A DNA stretch of 64,000 bases. Source: Enterobacter genomosp. O (lineage in GTDB: Bacteria > Pseudomonadota > Gammaproteobacteria > Enterobacterales > Enterobacteriaceae). This document shows, in pieces, positions 19,904 to 32,609 of this stretch. Each line of letters opens with the position of its first letter. The first letter of the stretch is position 1. Under the pieces are notes generated by a model, which was not told the DNA's origin, did no database searches, and saw only the letters and a list, made by a program, of their open reading frames with translations. The stretch covers positions 186,001 to 250,000 of the forward strand of contig NZ_LECZ01000022.1 of NCBI RefSeq assembly GCF_001022965.1. The letters run 5' to 3'. A program made the translations under genes and the position numbers.

Positions 19904-19937
19904 CCCTCACCCCAGCCCTCTCCCACGGGGAGAGGGA
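19904..19937. repeat. Dispersed hairpin repeat, copy 1
   Basis: CCCTCACCCCAGCCCTCTCC followed by a short loop and GGGGAGAGGG. The same unit, nearly identical, occurs at 34158-34192. The second half forms a strong hairpin (CCCTCTCCC / GGGGAGAGGG). It is a dispersed intergenic repeat, not part of a gene. Confidence 0.7.
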
Positions 19938-19947
19938 GCAAACACAA

Positions 19948-19973
19948 AAAACGGCAACCTGGGTTGCCGTTTT
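19948..19973 (-). terminator. Intrinsic terminator after cheW
   Basis: A 12-bp perfect stem AAAACGGCAACC / GGTTGCCGTTTT with a 2-nt centre, giving a T-run on both strands. It ends 8 bp before the cheW stop codon end, so it closes the motAB-cheAW operon. This confirms that cheW and tar are no longer in one transcript here. Confidence 0.85.
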
Positions 19974-19981
19974 GCATTTAC

Positions 19982-20485
19982 TTACGCTACGTGGCTCGCC
20001 GCGATATCCAGCAGCGCCATCTCGTCGCTGTTCAGCAGCTTCTCGATGTTCACCAGAATCAGCATACGCTCGCCGAGCGCGCCCAGACCGGTCAAGTATT
20101 CGGTCGACAGCGTGACCGCAAACTCCGGTGCAGGACGGATTTGATCGGACGTCAGGGAAAGCACGTCAGAGACGCCATCCACCACAATACCCACCACGCG
20201 TTGACCCAGGTTCAGGACGATCACCACGGTGTTGTCGTTGTAGTCAACGTCGCCCTGGCTGAACTTCACGCGCAGATCGACGATAGGCACAATAACGCCG
20301 CGCAGGTTGGTGACGCCTTTAATAAAAGCAGGCGTGTTGGCGATGCGGGTAACCTGGTCATAACCACGGATTTCCTGCACTTTCAGGATATCGATGCCGT
20401 ATTCCTCATCGCCCAAAGTGAATACCAGGAATTCCTGCCCTGATGGCTCGCCCGCCAGTTTCGTTACGTTACTCATACCGGTCAT
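19982..20485 (-). CDS. cheW: Chemotaxis coupling protein CheW
   Basis: A 167-residue adaptor, the same length as in E. coli, that links receptors to CheA in the polar signalling array. The whole protein is a CheW-like double beta-barrel domain: [38 protein letters not shown] and the C-terminal LVNIEKLL. It follows cheA by 19 bp. In E. coli tar follows at once; here a terminator, the symporter gene and the pilus operon intervene. Confidence 0.97.
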   Translation of the reverse strand: MTGMSNVTKLAGEPSGQEFLVFTLGDEEYGIDILKVQEIRGYDQVTRIANTPAFIKGVTNLRGVIVPIVDLRVKFSQGDVDYNDNTVVIVLNLGQRVVGIVVDGVSDVLSLTSDQIRPAPEFAVTLSTEYLTGLGALGERMLILVNIEKLLNSDEMALLDIAASHVA

Positions 20486-20504
20486 GTTTTTACCTTCTAC
20501 TTAA

Positions 20505-22541
20505 TCAGGCGGCTGTGTACGCCACACGTTGTTCACGATTTAATCCCTGAAGCGCCGACACGTCGACGATCAGCGCCACGCTACCATCACCCAGAATGGT
20601 GGCGGCAGAAATACCCGGCACTTTGCGATAGTTGCTTTCGAGGTTCTTCACAACAACCTGGTGCTGACCAATCAGCTGATCGACCAGCAGCGCGTAGCGG
20701 CGGCCTGCACTTTGCAGGATCACAACGATACCCTGCGTGGCCTCCGTCTTCGCCCCATCCACCTCGAACACTTTCCACAGTTCCACCAGCGGCAGGTACT
20801 CGCCGCGCACTTCGAGAACGCGCTCGCCGCCTGCCAGCGGATGCAGATCTTCCTCACGCGGCTGCAGGGATTCCATCACCGCGTTCAGCGGCAGGATAAA
20901 GACTTCGTCCGCCACTTTCACCGACATGCCGTCCAGAATCGCCAGCGTCAGCGGCAGCAGGATGCGAATGGTGGTGCCGGAACCCTGTTTAGACTTGATC
21001 TCAACGTGGCCGCCCATCTCCTGGATGTTACGTTTCACCACGTCCATGCCCACGCCGCGGCCGGACACGTCGGTCACCTGCTCTGCGGTTGAGAAGCCCG
21101 GCGCGAAGATCAGCATGCCCACTTCTTTGTCGGTCATGTTTTCATTGACCGCCATCCCCTGCGAAATCGCTTTTGCCAGGATGCGCTCGCGGTTAAGGCC
21201 CGCGCCGTCGTCGGTCACTTCGATGCAGATGTTTCCGCCCTGGTGTTCCGCAGAGAGAATCAGATTCCCGACCGGGGATTTCCCAGCGGCAACGCGGTTT
21301 TCCGGCAGTTCGATACCGTGATCGAGGCTGTTACGCACCAGGTGCGTGAGCGGATCGATAATGCGCTCGATCAGGCTCTTATCCAGTTCCGTTGAGCTGC
21401 CCATCAGGGTCAGTTCAATCTGTTTATTCAGCTTGCTGGCGAGATCGCGAACCAGGCGCGGGAAGCGGCTGAAGACATATTCCATCGGCATCATACGGAT
21501 GGACATAACCGATTCCTGCAGATCGCGGGCGTTACGCTGCAGCTGCCCCATGCTGGTAATCAGGTCGCCATGGGTGACCGGGTCCAGTTCGTTAGAACGC
21601 TGGGCCAGCATCGACTGCGTGATGACCAGTTCACCCACCAGGTTAATCAGCTGATCGACCTTCTCAACCGCAACGCGGATACTGGTTGACTCGCTGGCGC
21701 GCGCGGCAGGTTTTTCACCACGGCCCGGCGCGGCAGCCTCTTTTGGCACCGCTTTTAACGCCGGAGCCGCAGGGGCAACGGCCGGTGCCGCAGCCTGAGC
21801 GACGACAGCCACCGCTTCCTCAGCCGCCGGGGCTTCAACCGCGACGGTTTCGGTTTCAAAGGCAATCTGGTCGGCTTCAATCACAAAGCACAGCACCGCC
21901 ACGATATCGTCCTGGCCAATACCGCCATCAAGCGTCGCGGCAAGACTGTCTTTGCCTTTGACCACGTTGCTTAACGTCGCCAGGTTACCCAGCTCGTCTT
22001 CCAGCAGGTTAACTTCATTCTCTTTCAGGCGTGACAGCACAACGCGCAATTTGCCCGCCTGCGCTTCAGTAGGGGCTGATTCCTGCCCGGCAACCGCATC
22101 GACAACGCTCAGTTTTGCGGCCGGAACCACGGCGGCGGCAACCTCACCTTTTGCTTCCAGCGCGAGCTGGCGCAGCGCGTTGCAGATGTATTCAAAGCTG
22201 GCGGCGTCAGGCTCTGCCGAACTTTTATAGGCGTCGAGCTGTTCCTGCATAATATCTTTGGTTTCCAAAAACAGGTTGATAATGTCGGTATTGAGCTGCA
22301 TCTCACCGCGTCGTGCTTCATCAAGCAGGTTTTCCATTAAATGGGTTGTTTCCTGCAGGATGGTAAATCCAAACGTTCCGGCTCCGCCCTTAATGGAATG
22401 CGCCGCACGGAAGATGGCATTGAGCTGCTCGGAGTCCGGCGCTTCGGGCACCAGATCGAGTAAGTGTTGCTCCATATCGGCCAACAATTCGTCGGCTTCA
22501 TCAAAGAATGTCTGGTAAAAATCGCTAATATCCATGCTCAC
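20505..22541 (-). CDS. cheA: Chemotaxis histidine kinase CheA
   Basis: A 678-residue kinase that passes phosphate to CheY and CheB. P1 domain with phospho-accepting His48 ([10 protein letters not shown]), P2 docking domain about residues 160-230, an Ala/Pro-rich linker (about 235-280, longer than in the 654-residue E. coli protein), P3 dimerisation, P4 ATPase ([30 protein letters not shown]) and the C-terminal CheW-like P5. It starts with GTG at 22541, as in E. coli, 4 bp after motB. An internal start for the short form CheA-S is expected after residue 95 but not proven here. Confidence 0.97.
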   Translation of the reverse strand: MSMDISDFYQTFFDEADELLADMEQHLLDLVPEAPDSEQLNAIFRAAHSIKGGAGTFGFTILQETTHLMENLLDEARRGEMQLNTDIINLFLETKDIMQEQLDAYKSSAEPDAASFEYICNALRQLALEAKGEVAAAVVPAAKLSVVDAVAGQESAPTEAQAGKLRVVLSRLKENEVNLLEDELGNLATLSNVVKGKDSLAATLDGGIGQDDIVAVLCFVIEADQIAFETETVAVEAPAAEEAVAVVAQAAAPAVAPAAPALKAVPKEAAAPGRGEKPAARASESTSIRVAVEKVDQLINLVGELVITQSMLAQRSNELDPVTHGDLITSMGQLQRNARDLQESVMSIRMMPMEYVFSRFPRLVRDLASKLNKQIELTLMGSSTELDKSLIERIIDPLTHLVRNSLDHGIELPENRVAAGKSPVGNLILSAEHQGGNICIEVTDDGAGLNRERILAKAISQGMAVNENMTDKEVGMLIFAPGFSTAEQVTDVSGRGVGMDVVKRNIQEMGGHVEIKSKQGSGTTIRILLPLTLAILDGMSVKVADEVFILPLNAVMESLQPREEDLHPLAGGERVLEVRGEYLPLVELWKVFEVDGAKTEATQGIVVILQSAGRRYALLVDQLIGQHQVVVKNLESNYRKVPGISAATILGDGSVALIVDVSALQGLNREQRVAYTAA

Positions 22542-22545
22542 GCTA

Positions 22546-23475
22546 TCACCTCGGATTGGCTGGTGGCGATGTTGGAACGGCAGCCGAAGGAACGGCCCCA
22601 GGCTGTTTTAAATCGTCCAGTGACTCATTCTGACTTTCGGCGTTTTCATGCAGGATGGCCTGCTCCGCCTGCTGGTTCAGCACTAAAAGACTGATACGAC
22701 GGTTGATGGCGTCATCCGGCCCGCGGTCGGAGACGCGCATGGTTGCTGCCATGCCGACCACGCGCAGTACCTTGCCATCATCAAGCCCACCTACCACCAG
22801 CTCGCGACGCGAGGCGTTGGCACGATCGGCAGAAAGCTCCCAGTTGCTGTATCCCTTCTCCCCACTGGCGTACGGGAAATCATCCGTGTGTCCTGACAGG
22901 CTGACCCGGTTAGGAATGCCGTTCAGCACCGGGGCAATGGCGCGCAGAATGTCGCGCATGTACGGCTCAACTTCCGCACTCCCGGTTTTAAACATCGGGC
23001 GGTTCTGGCTATCAATAATCTGAATACGTAACCCTTCCTGCACCAGATCGATTTTCAGATGCGGGCGCAATGCGCGCAGCTTTGGATCGGCTTCAATGAG
23101 CTGATCGAGATCGCCGCGCAGTTTCTTCAGACGCGCCTGTTCCATCTTTCTTTTCAGCTCGTCGATGTTCGGCTCTTTCTTCACCTCACCCTTCTGCTGG
23201 GTGTAATCATCGCCCCCTCCGGGGATCGGGCTGTCGCTGTTAGAGATACGCGGCCCACCGGACACCGCCGTCGCCAGCGGCGTTCGGAAATACTCGGCAA
23301 TCTGGATCAGCTCTTTTGGGCTGGAGATGGAGATCAGCCACATCACCAGAAAGAACGCCATCATTGCGGTCATAAAGTCGGCGTACGCAATTTTCCACGA
23401 GCCGTGTGCGCCATGCCCACCACCCTTGTGCTTGCGTTTTTTTACGATGACGATCGGATGGGACTGGTTTTTCAT
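22546..23475 (-). CDS. motB: Flagellar stator protein MotB
   Basis: A 309-residue stator subunit that anchors the motor to peptidoglycan. One transmembrane helix ([19 protein letters not shown]) begins at the essential proton-carrying Asp33 (Asp32 in E. coli). The periplasmic part carries an OmpA-like peptidoglycan-binding domain ([20 protein letters not shown] ... [13 protein letters not shown]). Its start overlaps motA by 4 bp. A proline/alanine-rich tail ends the protein. Confidence 0.97.
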   Translation of the reverse strand: MKNQSHPIVIVKKRKHKGGGHGAHGSWKIAYADFMTAMMAFFLVMWLISISSPKELIQIAEYFRTPLATAVSGGPRISNSDSPIPGGGDDYTQQKGEVKKEPNIDELKRKMEQARLKKLRGDLDQLIEADPKLRALRPHLKIDLVQEGLRIQIIDSQNRPMFKTGSAEVEPYMRDILRAIAPVLNGIPNRVSLSGHTDDFPYASGEKGYSNWELSADRANASRRELVVGGLDDGKVLRVVGMAATMRVSDRGPDDAINRRISLLVLNQQAEQAILHENAESQNESLDDLKQPGAVPSAAVPTSPPANPR

Positions 23476-24359
23476 GCGTCCTCAGTTGTCGTCTGTTGGT
23501 TTGGGTTTTTCACCGCGCGCACGTGTTCTTCAAGCTCGATAAACGACGGACGCTCGCTGGAGTAAAGCGTTTTACGGCCAAACTCAACCGCGATCGGTGG
23601 CGCGTAACCGTTGAGGTTAGAGAGCAGCGTGATCTTCACGCACTGCATCATTTTGGTGGTTTCCGCGCTCTTCTGGCGCAGCACGCTTGCCAGCGGAGAG
23701 ATAAAGCCGTACGCCAGCAAAATACCGAGGAAGGTGCCCACCATCGCATGGGCAATCAGCGCACCCAGTTCGGCTGCCGGACGGTCTGCCGAAGCCAGAG
23801 CGTGAACCACCCCCATGACCGCGGCAACGATACCGAATGCCGGAAGGGAATCGCCCACCAGCGCCAGGCTGTTGGCCGGCACTTCAGATTCGCTCTCGTG
23901 GGTTTCGATCTCTTCGTCCATCAGCGCTTCGATTTCGAAGGTATTCATGTTGCCGCTGATGATCAGTCGCAGATAATCGACGATGAAGTCCAGCATCATG
24001 GCATCGGCAAGAATGCGCGGATAGCTGGCAAAAATTTCGCTCTCTTTAGGGTTTTCAATATCCCGTTCAAGAGAGAACATCCCCTGCTGACGCGACTTCG
24101 CCATCAGGCGATAGAGCAGTGCCAGCAGATCCATATACATGCTTTTGGTGTATTTCGAACGACGGAACAGCAATGGAATAGCTTTCAGCGTCCCCTTGAT
24201 CGATTTACCGTTGTTGCCAACGATAAAAGCCCCTACCCCTGCACCGCCGATGATAATAAGTTCAGCCGGTTGATAGAGTGCTCCAAGGTGCCCGCCGGTC
24301 ATCATGTAACCGCCGAAAACTGTACCGAGAACTACCAGGTAACCTAATAAGATAAGCAC
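23472..24359 (-). CDS. motA: Flagellar stator protein MotA
   Basis: A 295-residue four-helix membrane protein that forms the proton channel of the motor with MotB. The large cytoplasmic loop between helices 2 and 3 contains the charged residues that meet FliG (region [17 protein letters not shown]). Helices 3 and 4 carry the conserved prolines ([13 protein letters not shown]). The start is GTG at 24359, as in E. coli, with AGGA about 9 nt upstream. A terminator lies between the flhC-internal sigma28 promoter and this start, so readthrough or a further promoter must supply motAB. Confidence 0.97.
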   Translation of the reverse strand: MLILLGYLVVLGTVFGGYMMTGGHLGALYQPAELIIIGGAGVGAFIVGNNGKSIKGTLKAIPLLFRRSKYTKSMYMDLLALLYRLMAKSRQQGMFSLERDIENPKESEIFASYPRILADAMMLDFIVDYLRLIISGNMNTFEIEALMDEEIETHESESEVPANSLALVGDSLPAFGIVAAVMGVVHALASADRPAAELGALIAHAMVGTFLGILLAYGFISPLASVLRQKSAETTKMMQCVKITLLSNLNGYAPPIAVEFGRKTLYSSERPSFIELEEHVRAVKNPNQQTTTEDA

Positions 24360-24426
24360 GACATCATCCTTCCGCTAGTGACTATGGCAAGGACGTCCAG
24401 CTCGCAGCGTTTACCGTTTGCGGGGT

Positions 24427-24519
24427 AAAAAAAAGCAGCGGTAATTGCTTACCGCTGCTGGAATCTTGCCCACACGTTCGGGTTAAACAGCTTGTTCGAT
24501 CTGTTCATCCAGCAGTTGT
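24427..24519 (-). ncRNA. motR: MotR-like sigma28-dependent small RNA
   Basis: A sigma28 promoter inside flhC (24526-24552) and a strong intrinsic terminator (24434-24459 with an eight-T run) bracket about 93 nt. MotR has been described in E. coli as a sigma28-dependent Hfq-bound RNA from the motA 5' region, affecting flagellar and ribosomal protein genes. Ends here are inferred from promoter and terminator positions; identity of the seed region was not compared. Confidence 0.6.
24434..24459 (-). terminator. Intrinsic terminator between flhC and motA
   Basis: Stem AGCAGCGGTAA / TTACCGCTGCT with a 4-nt loop and, on the minus strand, a run of eight T. It ends the flhDC message and also any RNA started at the sigma28 promoter within flhC. 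Confidence 0.88.
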
Positions 24520-25061
24520 GGAATAATATCGGCAGCATCCCGGGAAAGTTTACGTCTTTTTACTGCGCGGGATGGAGGCTGACATAAACTACAGGCGAAG
24601 CTGCCTGCAGGCTGGTGAGCATGGGTAATGAAATTGCCATCGCAGCAGTTGCAGCGCGACAGTTCAAGCATTCCGCTCTCAACAAAACGCACCAGCGTCC
24701 ATGCGCGGGTCAGCGCCAGCAGAGGGCCTTCTTCCTGCTGTGGGCATTGTTCAAGGTAAAGTTTGTACGCTTTGATCACGGCGTCAACGCCGCTACACAA
24801 ACCGGTTTTGAGAAGATACTGCCAGGCATTACAGAACATGGAAGCGTGAATATTCTGCTCCCACGTCATAAACCAGTCGGTAGAAAACGGCAGCATGCCT
24901 TTCGGCGGGGGACTACCACGTAACTCTTTGTACAGTTTGATGAGACGGCCACGGCTCAGCTGAGTCTCGCTTTCGAGCATTTGTAAACGAGCACCCAGCG
25001 TAATCAGCTCCATGGCCAGCTGTATGTCACGCGCTTCCTGAACAATGCTTTTCTCGCTCAT
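24483..25061 (-). CDS. flhC: Flagellar master regulator subunit FlhC
   Basis: A 192-residue subunit of the FlhD4C2 activator of class 2 flagellar promoters. It has the zinc site made by the cysteine pairs CNCC and CSLC near the C-terminus, conserved in FlhC. It begins 2 bp after flhD. The last part of the gene contains a sigma28 promoter reading toward motA. Length and sequence match E. coli FlhC. Confidence 0.97.
   Translation of the reverse strand: MSEKSIVQEARDIQLAMELITLGARLQMLESETQLSRGRLIKLYKELRGSPPPKGMLPFSTDWFMTWEQNIHASMFCNAWQYLLKTGLCSGVDAVIKAYKLYLEQCPQQEEGPLLALTRAWTLVRFVESGMLELSRCNCCDGNFITHAHQPAGSFACSLCQPPSRAVKRRKLSRDAADIIPQLLDEQIEQAV
24526..24552 (-). promoter_or_regulatory. Sigma28 promoter within the 3' end of flhC
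   Basis: Minus strand TAAACTTT, 11 bp, GCCGATAT: two mismatches in total to TAAAGTTT-N11-GCCGATAA with exact spacing. It would start RNA near 24519 and so produce the MotR-like transcript and possibly motAB by readthrough. Confidence 0.8.
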
Positions 25062-25063
25062 TG

Positions 25064-25414
25064 CTAGGCCCTTTTCTTACGGGCTGCGTCATCAGGCTGG
25101 CTGATTTCGTTAAGCAAGCGGGTGGAGAGAAGAATTCCGGTATGGATCTGTTGAAGATCGTCAACACGGGAGTCCTGCGTCAGACGCGTTATTGTCTGCG
25201 AATCGTCGAAACGGAACTGGCAAACCAGTTGATTCGTTTCAGCCAGTTTAACCATCTGCGGGAGGGTTAAACCGCCCAGCATGGTTGCCATTTCTTCGTT
25301 AATACCCAGACGAAACATCGCGGACGCCTTGTCCTGACTAATTAAACGCTGCGCGAGCAGTAAATACGACAAATTGATGTCATAGATATGTTTTAGCAAC
25401 TCGGATGTATGCAT
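25064..25414 (-). CDS. flhD: Flagellar master regulator subunit FlhD
   Basis: A 116-residue subunit of FlhD4C2, the top of the flagellar cascade. The N-terminus [20 protein letters not shown] and the C-terminal ARKKRA match E. coli. An in-frame ATG at 25423 would add three residues (MGT); GGGA spaced 8 nt supports the start at 25414, though either is possible. A CRP site lies 273 bp upstream, in keeping with catabolite control of motility. Confidence 0.96.
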   Translation of the reverse strand: MHTSELLKHIYDINLSYLLLAQRLISQDKASAMFRLGINEEMATMLGGLTLPQMVKLAETNQLVCQFRFDDSQTITRLTQDSRVDDLQQIHTGILLSTRLLNEISQPDDAARKKRA

Positions 25415-26208
25415 TGTTCCCATCCCGAATAACCAACTATTATTTTTATGCGGAAAGACCGCACCCCGTGATGTCGCCGGGAAATCACCCGGTATAAAAA
25501 AGAAAAGGCTAAATGCATAGTTGAATTTAGGTTTGTATTCACTGAAACACGTAAAGATGAAACGCGAGTGCGTCTCTTACATGATTTATCATTTCTTACA
25601 AATAACTAAGATTTTTCCTAATTCGACGCAAACTCTACTCGTCAGTTTTCCCACATACAATCCAGCCATCCTCAAATTTAAAAAAAATGTGATCCACGTC
25701 ACACAATTTAAGTGAATATCATCCATAAATCCATCAGTATGACTTGTAATTTGTTCATTATTTAACCAATCAGCACTGTTTTGTATTCTTAATTGACGAA
25801 TACTCATGCGAAAAGGCGATCCGAACTGGCACGTAACGTGCTTTTGCCGCCTTAAGCGGCGCGCGGAAACATTCACATCAGGCACCTCTCCTGGAAACAT
25901 TTTTCTTACCGTGAAAAAACATATAGTTATGCAGGTAGCACAAAAAAGATGTTTCAGTTCGTAATCATTCGAAATGACTTTGTTACATGTCAAAACCATT
26001 TAACAGTGAAAGCGGGAATTTGTGTGATTTACGTTAAGTTGTTAATTTTTTTCATTTAGGCGCATTTTTCAGTTATTCTTCTTATAAGAATAATTAATGA
26101 ATAATTATGATAAGCTTCACACTAATGTCGTAATCCGCTCTTGCAGAACCGGGCAAATCGCGGTAATGGTGATCAAACGCTGTCTGTCAGATACCTAAGG
26201 AGTGCGCC
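25415..26208. other. Long flhDC / uspC control region
   Basis: About 790 bp, AT-rich, with no convincing gene. It holds the flhDC promoter and long leader on one side and the uspC promoter on the other. The only clear operator I can place is the CRP site at 25687-25702. Such length and composition is normal for flhDC, which integrates many regulators (H-NS, RcsB and others in E. coli). Confidence 0.7.
25687..25702. promoter_or_regulatory. CRP-cAMP binding site of flhDC
   Basis: TGTGATCCACGTCACA: both half-sites match the CRP consensus exactly. It lies about 280 bp before the flhD start, the same arrangement as the E. coli flhDC CRP site ahead of a leader of nearly 200 nt. Confidence 0.8.
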
Positions 26209-26637
26209 ATGAGTTACTCCCATATTCTTGTTTCTGTTGCAGTTTCCCCCGAAAGCCATCAACTCGTCGCCCGGGCCGTTTCTATTGCCAGCCCCCACAA
26301 TGCCCGCATCAGCCTCATCACTCTCGCGGCCGAGCCAGAGATGTATAATCAGCTGGCTGCCCCGATGCTGGAGGATATTCGTGAGGTTCTTCAGGAGGAA
26401 ACACAGCAATTTCTGCGAGAGTTAGCTGAAAAGGCACAATATCCGATTTCTGAAACCGTTATTGCGACGGGGGAACTTAACGCCCATATTCTCGATATGT
26501 GTCGTAAACACCATATTGATTTAGTGATATGCGGGAATCATAACCACAGCTTTTTATCGCGCGCGGCCTGTGCGGCAAAATCTATTGTCGCGTCAAGCCA
26601 GGTTGACGTGCTGTTAGTGCCGCTTGGGGGGCGTTAA
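26209..26637 (+). CDS. uspC: Universal stress protein UspC
   Basis: A 142-residue cytoplasmic protein of the universal stress family (Rossmann-like alpha/beta). It begins with the family strand SYSHILVSVAVSPES and ends with VDVLLVPL; the segment VICGNHNH replaces the usual ATP-loop G-x2-G-x9-G pattern, as in other UspC proteins. It lies between flhDC and otsA as in E. coli, where UspC is linked to motility, stress resistance and scaffolding of the KdpDE system. AAGGAG is 6-8 nt before the ATG. Confidence 0.93.
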   Translation: MSYSHILVSVAVSPESHQLVARAVSIASPHNARISLITLAAEPEMYNQLAAPMLEDIREVLQEETQQFLRELAEKAQYPISETVIATGELNAHILDMCRKHHIDLVICGNHNHSFLSRAACAAKSIVASSQVDVLLVPLGGR

Positions 26638-26644
26638 CCCCCCA
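26625..26644. terminator. G/C hairpin at the uspC-otsA convergence
   Basis: TGGGGGG, CGTTAA loop, CCCCCCA overlaps the uspC stop codon and lies 8 bp before the otsA end. Neither side has a T-run, so it may be a pause or processing site shared by the two converging genes. Confidence 0.35.
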
Positions 26645-26652
26645 GGGTAATA

Positions 26653-28873
<2,221 letters not shown>

Positions 28874-28951
28874 TTACTGAGAGGTAAACGCCTTTACCTC
28901 TTTCATAGCCATGTAAGTATAGACAGTGTGACGTCGCTCGCCATTTGGCAA

Positions 28952-28980
28952 CCGCCTCGCCAGCTTTACTGGCGGGGCGG
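28952..28980 (-). terminator. Hairpin downstream of araH
   Basis: Twelve-base stem CCGCCTCGCCAG / CTGGCGGGGCGG (one T-G pair on one strand) with a 5-nt loop, between araH and the otsB promoter. It is about 50 bp past the araH stop. The T-run is poor, so it may be a weak terminator. Confidence 0.45.
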
Positions 28981-29032
28981 TTAAGGGGTCAACTAAGGTT
29001 ATTAGTTGAGCAATAAAAGAGAGGGATTAAGG

Positions 29033-30019
29033 TTACACGGTACGCTTCGCTTTTTGCTTGTAACGGTCGAAAATCACGGCTGCGAGCAGGATCAGGCCGC
29101 GAACCACGTACTGAGAGAACGGCGAAATATTCAGCAGGTTCATGGCGTTCTCTACCGTGCCTAAAATCAGGATACCGGCCACCACATATGAGATTTTTCC
29201 GATGCCGCCCTTGAGGGAAACACCCCCTAAAACGCAGGCCGAAATGACGATCAGCTCATAACCGATGGAGGTCATTGGCTGGCCGCTGGTCATGCGCGAA
29301 GCCAGAATAATCCCCGCGGCGGCAGAAACCAGTCCTGAGAGCACAAAGATAATAATCTTGGTTCGCACGACCGGCACGCCGGCCAGACGAGCGGCCTCTT
29401 CATTACCGCCAATCGCCAGCGTGTTACGGCCAAAGGTGGTCCGGTTCAGCAGGAAGCCGAACAGGATCAGGCAGGCCACGGTCAGCCAGATAGGCGCAGG
29501 CAGGCCCAGCCAGTTGGCGTAACCCAGGGTAAAGAAGCGCTCGTCTTCAATCCCCACCGCTTTACCGTCGGAGATGATATAGGCCAGCCCGCGGACGATT
29601 TGCATCGTCGCAAGCGTGGTGATCAGGGCGTTGATCTTCAGGCGGGCGATAACAAAACCGTTCACCAGACCGCTGATGACGCCGAGTAACAGACCGGCCA
29701 GGACGCCAATCCACAGGCTCTCGGTCATGTTGATCACCACTGCCGTCGTGACGCCCGCACAGGCAATCACCGACGCCACCGACAGGTCAAAATCGCCGGA
29801 GGCCAGGCAGAACAGCATTCCGCAGGCCACCATCCCGGACATGGAAATGGCCAACCCCAGCCCCTTCATATTAATGAAGGTGGCAAAATTAGGGACAAAG
29901 ATCGCACAGGCGAGGAAAAGCGCGGCAAAGACCACCAGCATGCCGTACTGATCCCAGATACGCCCAAAACTCAACGCCGACTTCGACTTCGGCACTCCGG
30001 ATGTAGTAACAGAGGACAT
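29033..30019 (-). CDS. araH: L-arabinose ABC transporter permease AraH
   Basis: A 328-residue inner-membrane permease of the sugar ABC family (AraH/RbsC), with about ten hydrophobic helices and the family motif GGVSLKGGIGKISYVVAG near the C-terminus. Two ATG codons are adjacent (30022 and 30019); AGGAG is 6 nt from the second, and this gives the E. coli length. The araFGH order and near identity to E. coli support arabinose specificity. It follows araG by 14 bp. Confidence 0.96.
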   Translation of the reverse strand: MSSVTTSGVPKSKSALSFGRIWDQYGMLVVFAALFLACAIFVPNFATFINMKGLGLAISMSGMVACGMLFCLASGDFDLSVASVIACAGVTTAVVINMTESLWIGVLAGLLLGVISGLVNGFVIARLKINALITTLATMQIVRGLAYIISDGKAVGIEDERFFTLGYANWLGLPAPIWLTVACLILFGFLLNRTTFGRNTLAIGGNEEAARLAGVPVVRTKIIIFVLSGLVSAAAGIILASRMTSGQPMTSIGYELIVISACVLGGVSLKGGIGKISYVVAGILILGTVENAMNLLNISPFSQYVVRGLILLAAVIFDRYKQKAKRTV

Positions 30020-30033
30020 CATTAACTCCTTAC

Positions 30034-31548
30034 TCAGGCGACAGCCTGGCTGACTTTAGGCATGGCGAGATTCAACGCCTGTTGTTCATTCGCCTGTTCA
30101 TGAAGTAATTCACCGGCAATTTCACCTTCACGCATCACCACAATGCGGTCGGCCACGCCAAGCACCTCCGGCAGATCGCTGGAGGCGAAGAGCACCGCCA
30201 CGCCGCGCTTTGCCAGTTCATAAATCACGTTATAAATCTCGTGTTTTGCCCCCACATCGATACCGCGCGTCGGCTCGTCCAGCAAAATGACCTTCATATC
30301 CTCTGACAGCCAGCGGCCCAAAATGGCCTTCTGCTGGTTGCCGCCGGAAAGATTCATGATCAGCTGTTCCGGACCCGGCGTTTTGATATTCAGCGAGCGA
30401 ATATGGTGGTCGGCGTTGCTCGACTCCCAGCTATCGTTTATCAGGCAGCCTGCGTGAATAAACTTGCGGCGGGCGGAAATGTTGATGTTGTCGCGCACCG
30501 AGTGCACCGGAATAATCCCCTCGGCTTTCCGGTCTTCCGGGCAGAGCATCATCCCCGCCCTGATCGCGTGGGCCGGTTTCTGGATATCTACCCGCTCGCC
30601 GTCTATAGAGACCTGTCCCTCGGTAATGCGGGTACCGCCGAACAGACCTTTCATCAATTCGCTGCGCCCCGCGCCCACCAGGCCAAACAGTCCGACGATT
30701 TCGCCGCTGCGTACGGATAACGACACCGGCGTACGCACGCCCGGCGCTTTGACGCTGTCCAGACGCAGGCGTTCTGGCCCGTACGCCCGCGGCTGCCAGT
30801 GATAAATATCACCGAGCTCGCGCCCGACCATCGCCTGAACAAGCTGGTCGTGGTTAACCTGCGTCATGTCGGTAAAGGTGCGCACATAGCGGCCATCTTT
30901 AAACACGGTGATGGCGTCGCTCAGGGCAAATATCTCTTCCATACGGTGTGAAACATACAAAATCGTACGGCCTTCCTGACGCAGCTCGCGGATCACGCGG
31001 AAAAGATTGTCGATTTCACGCGCGGAGAGCGAACTGGTGGGCTCATCGAAGGCAATCACTCTGGCGTTACGCGCCAGCGCCTTGGCAATTTCAACCATCT
31101 GCCACTGGCCGATGGAGAGATATTTCAGCGGCGTCTGGGGATCGACATCCAGACCCAGGTGCTTAAGCTGCAGTCCCGCTTCATAATTAAGTAGCGAACG
31201 ATTCACCACGCCGCCTTTGTGCGGAAGCTGCCCTAAATAGATGTTTTCCGCCACGGTCATCTCAGGGATGAGGTGCAGCTCCTGATAGATAATGGCCACC
31301 CCGGCATTGAGCGCCGCCGTGGTATCGGCAAAGGCCATCTCTTCGCCGCGAATAGCGAGCGTGCCGGTCGTGGGCGAGTAGTTGCCGCTGAGAATTTTTA
31401 ACAGCGTGGATTTTCCCGCACCGTTTTCCCCCATCAGGGCGTGAACCTGGCCGGCATAGCAGTCGAAGCTGATATCGGTCAGCGCGTTAACGCCGGGAAA
31501 GGTTTTCCCGATGCCGCGAAAAGAGAGATACGGATCAGACTGTCGCAT
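30034..31548 (-). CDS. araG: L-arabinose ABC transporter ATPase AraG
   Basis: A 504-residue double ATPase that drives arabinose import. The first domain has Walker [10 protein letters not shown], signature LSIGQWQ and Walker B VIAFDEP. The second has a degenerate Walker A (GLVGAGRSE), signature LSGGNQQ and Walker B VILLDEP. Such an asymmetric second site is standard in this family. It is 71 bp after araF, with a hairpin in between. Confidence 0.96.
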   Translation of the reverse strand: MRQSDPYLSFRGIGKTFPGVNALTDISFDCYAGQVHALMGENGAGKSTLLKILSGNYSPTTGTLAIRGEEMAFADTTAALNAGVAIIYQELHLIPEMTVAENIYLGQLPHKGGVVNRSLLNYEAGLQLKHLGLDVDPQTPLKYLSIGQWQMVEIAKALARNARVIAFDEPTSSLSAREIDNLFRVIRELRQEGRTILYVSHRMEEIFALSDAITVFKDGRYVRTFTDMTQVNHDQLVQAMVGRELGDIYHWQPRAYGPERLRLDSVKAPGVRTPVSLSVRSGEIVGLFGLVGAGRSELMKGLFGGTRITEGQVSIDGERVDIQKPAHAIRAGMMLCPEDRKAEGIIPVHSVRDNINISARRKFIHAGCLINDSWESSNADHHIRSLNIKTPGPEQLIMNLSGGNQQKAILGRWLSEDMKVILLDEPTRGIDVGAKHEIYNVIYELAKRGVAVLFASSDLPEVLGVADRIVVMREGEIAGELLHEQANEQQALNLAMPKVSQAVA

Positions 31549-31582
31549 AACGTCTCCGTGATTCCTGTAGTGTGTACGTCTG

Positions 31583-31605
31583 GCCCCTCACGATGCGTGA
31601 GGGGC
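31583..31605 (-). terminator. Intercistronic hairpin between araF and araG
   Basis: Perfect 10-bp stem GCCCCTCACG / CGTGAGGGGC with a 3-nt loop and no T-run. In operons of this kind such a hairpin protects the 3' end of the binding-protein message, so AraF is made in excess over AraG and AraH. Confidence 0.55.
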
Positions 31606-31619
31606 ACAATCACAGCGTA

Positions 31620-32609
31620 TTACTTGCCGCCCAGTCCTTTTTTCGCCAGCTCCTCTTTGAAGTTGTCGCGGGTGATCAGCACCACGTCGGTCACTTCGGT
31701 AAATTTCGGCGGCTCAGCCCCTTTGGTCACCCAGTTGTAGAGCATCTCGCTGGATTTGTAGCCGTGAACGTCCGGGCTTGGCAGCAGAGAGCCGTAGAAG
31801 CCGGTGGCCTGCGCTTTGGACAGCTCGCTGACGGCGTCAACGCCGTTGATGCCGATCCCGATGACGTCAGGCGCTTTGAAACCCTGGCCTTCCGTCGCGC
31901 GTACTCCGCCCAGCACGGTGTTGTCGTTCATGCCAACCACCAGCCAGTGTTTCACCTCCGGATGCTGAACCAGCATGGAGTTCGCGGCGTCAAAAGCGCC
32001 CGGGATATCGTTGGACTTGGTTGGGACTTTGTAGATCTGTTTTTCCGGGAAGCCAGCCGCTTTCAGCGCGTCCATTGAACCGGTAGTACGACGGCGTGCA
32101 GTGTCCAGTTCGTCCGCAGTAATGGCCATAACCGCAGTTTCTTTGACATCCCAGCCGCGCTTTTGCATCTCTTTATAGAGTTCCTGGCCCTGGCGTTCGC
32201 CGATTTTGGTCGCCGCCATCATCACCAGCGGAACGCTGTCCATTGGCTTGCCTTTGGCGTTCACAAACTGATCGTCAACGGCAATGACTTTCATGTCGTA
32301 ACCGCGGGCTTTCGCCGCGATTGCCGAACCGAGCTTTGGATCCGGAGTACAGATAACGAAACCTTTCGCACCGCTGGCCGCAAGGCTGTCGATGGCGTTC
32401 AGGGTTTTCTCACCGTCAGGCACGGCGATTTTAATCACTTCAAAACCTAAATCTTTCCCGGCCTTATCGGCGAATTTCCATTCAGTCTGGAACCAGGGTT
32501 CTTCGGGCTGTTTTACCAAAAAACCGAGTTTTAAATTCTCAGCGATAGCGGATTGTGACATAACGGCAGCCAGACCGATGGCCGCCAGCGCTTTAGTAAA
32601 TTTGTGCAT
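31620..32609 (-). CDS. araF: L-arabinose-binding protein AraF
   Basis: A 329-residue periplasmic binding protein with a signal peptide (KALAAIGLAAVMSQSAIA). It binds L-arabinose and delivers it to AraGH. The mature start ENLKLGFLVKQPEEPWFQ and the segments TPDPKLG and VGMNDNTVLGG carry sugar-contact residues of the family. TGGAG lies 5 nt before the ATG at 32609; the frame extends to 32630 without support. It is first in araFGH; an AraC-like half-site lies 247 bp upstream. Confidence 0.96.
   Translation of the reverse strand: MHKFTKALAAIGLAAVMSQSAIAENLKLGFLVKQPEEPWFQTEWKFADKAGKDLGFEVIKIAVPDGEKTLNAIDSLAASGAKGFVICTPDPKLGSAIAAKARGYDMKVIAVDDQFVNAKGKPMDSVPLVMMAATKIGERQGQELYKEMQKRGWDVKETAVMAITADELDTARRRTTGSMDALKAAGFPEKQIYKVPTKSNDIPGAFDAANSMLVQHPEVKHWLVVGMNDNTVLGGVRATEGQGFKAPDVIGIGINGVDAVSELSKAQATGFYGSLLPSPDVHGYKSSEMLYNWVTKGAEPPKFTEVTDVVLITRDNFKEELAKKGLGGK

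Noticed and set aside
25589..25999. Minus-strand open frame upstream of flhD
   Set aside because: It covers the CRP site and the expected flhDC promoter, is AT-rich and shows no domain.
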